This document shows positions 5,262 through 5,351 of a stretch of DNA of 5,351 nucleotides, one piece after another. Under the pieces are notes generated by a model. The model saw only the letters and a list, made by a program, of their open reading frames with translations, was not told the DNA's origin and searched no databases. The translations under genes were made by a program, and so were the position numbers. Positions within the stretch are counted from its first letter, which is position 1; every line of letters starts with the position of its first letter. Source of the DNA: Bacillota bacterium (GTDB taxonomy: Bacteria > Bacillota > Syntrophomonadia > Syntrophomonadales > Syntrophomonadaceae); the NCBI GenBank assembly GCA_017861475.1, contig JAGFXV010000131.1, forward strand, positions 1 to 5,351. Reading direction: 5' to 3'.

Positions 5262-5351
5262 ATGAAGGTATTAATGCTCAGCTGGGAATACCCTCCCCAT
5301 ATGGTCGGAGGGCTGGGTCAGCATGTATATGATATCAGTCGTTATCTGGTT
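5262..5351 (+). CDS. Glycosyltransferase, GT-B fold, family 4/5-like (partial, N-terminal 30 residues)
   Basis: Only the first 30 codons are in the window; the frame is open to the right edge. The start MKVLMLSWEYPPHMVGGLGQ followed by HVYDIS is the typical N-terminus of GT-B retaining glycosyltransferases: a first beta strand (KVLMLSWEYPP), then the glycine-rich GGLG loop that binds the nucleotide-sugar/acceptor region, then the helix beginning HVYDIS. Both GT4 enzymes and glycogen-synthase-like GT5 enzymes start this way, so donor and acceptor cannot be stated. The start is supported by AAGGGGA (5249-5255) six bases upstream of the ATG. It is divergent from ahcY, with 134 nt between the two starts. 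Confidence 0.85.
   Translation, partial: MKVLMLSWEYPPHMVGGLGQHVYDISRYLV

Overview
The window looks like chromosomal DNA of an endospore-forming member of the Bacillota (Firmicutes), moderately low in GC. The evidence is a SpoIIP-type sporulation protein, a secreted protein with S-layer homology (SLH) domains, strong AGGAGG-like ribosome binding sites, and hairpin-plus-T-run terminators. A clostridial or Negativicutes host is plausible, but the window does not decide this.

Almost everything reads on the minus strand. In transcription order from the right these are: ahcY (S-adenosylhomocysteine hydrolase, 3853-5127); a SpoIIP-family peptidoglycan hydrolase (2753-3718); a 14-helix DHA2-type MFS exporter (1296-2681); a tRNA-Arg with anticodon CCG (1156-1230) that has its own near-consensus promoter and a clear terminator; and the N-terminal 318 codons of an SLH plus FecR-domain surface protein (1-955), which runs off the left edge. 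A glycosyltransferase gene starts divergently at 5262 on the plus strand and runs off the right edge. The SLH gene was read by direct translation and is open from its start to the window edge.

The genes do not form an obvious pathway. ahcY is methyl-cycle housekeeping, SpoIIP acts in engulfment, and the MFS protein is an efflux-type transporter. The two genes at the edges (SLH/FecR protein and glycosyltransferase) fit cell-envelope functions. ahcY is followed by a hairpin, so the genes are probably separate or only loosely linked transcription units.

I found no CRISPR array, insertion sequence, phage gene or recognisable new system. The most unusual signal is regulatory: spoIIP and the MFS gene, which are adjacent, each have a Shine-Dalgarno sequence that is one arm of a perfect 9-bp inverted repeat. 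The other arm lies 29-35 nt upstream, so a transcript entering from upstream could fold and hide the ribosome binding site. Other points are a possible weak MFS terminator whose 3' arm contains the tRNA -35 box, and a 12-bp palindrome plus GGTATTA repeats upstream of the glycosyltransferase.
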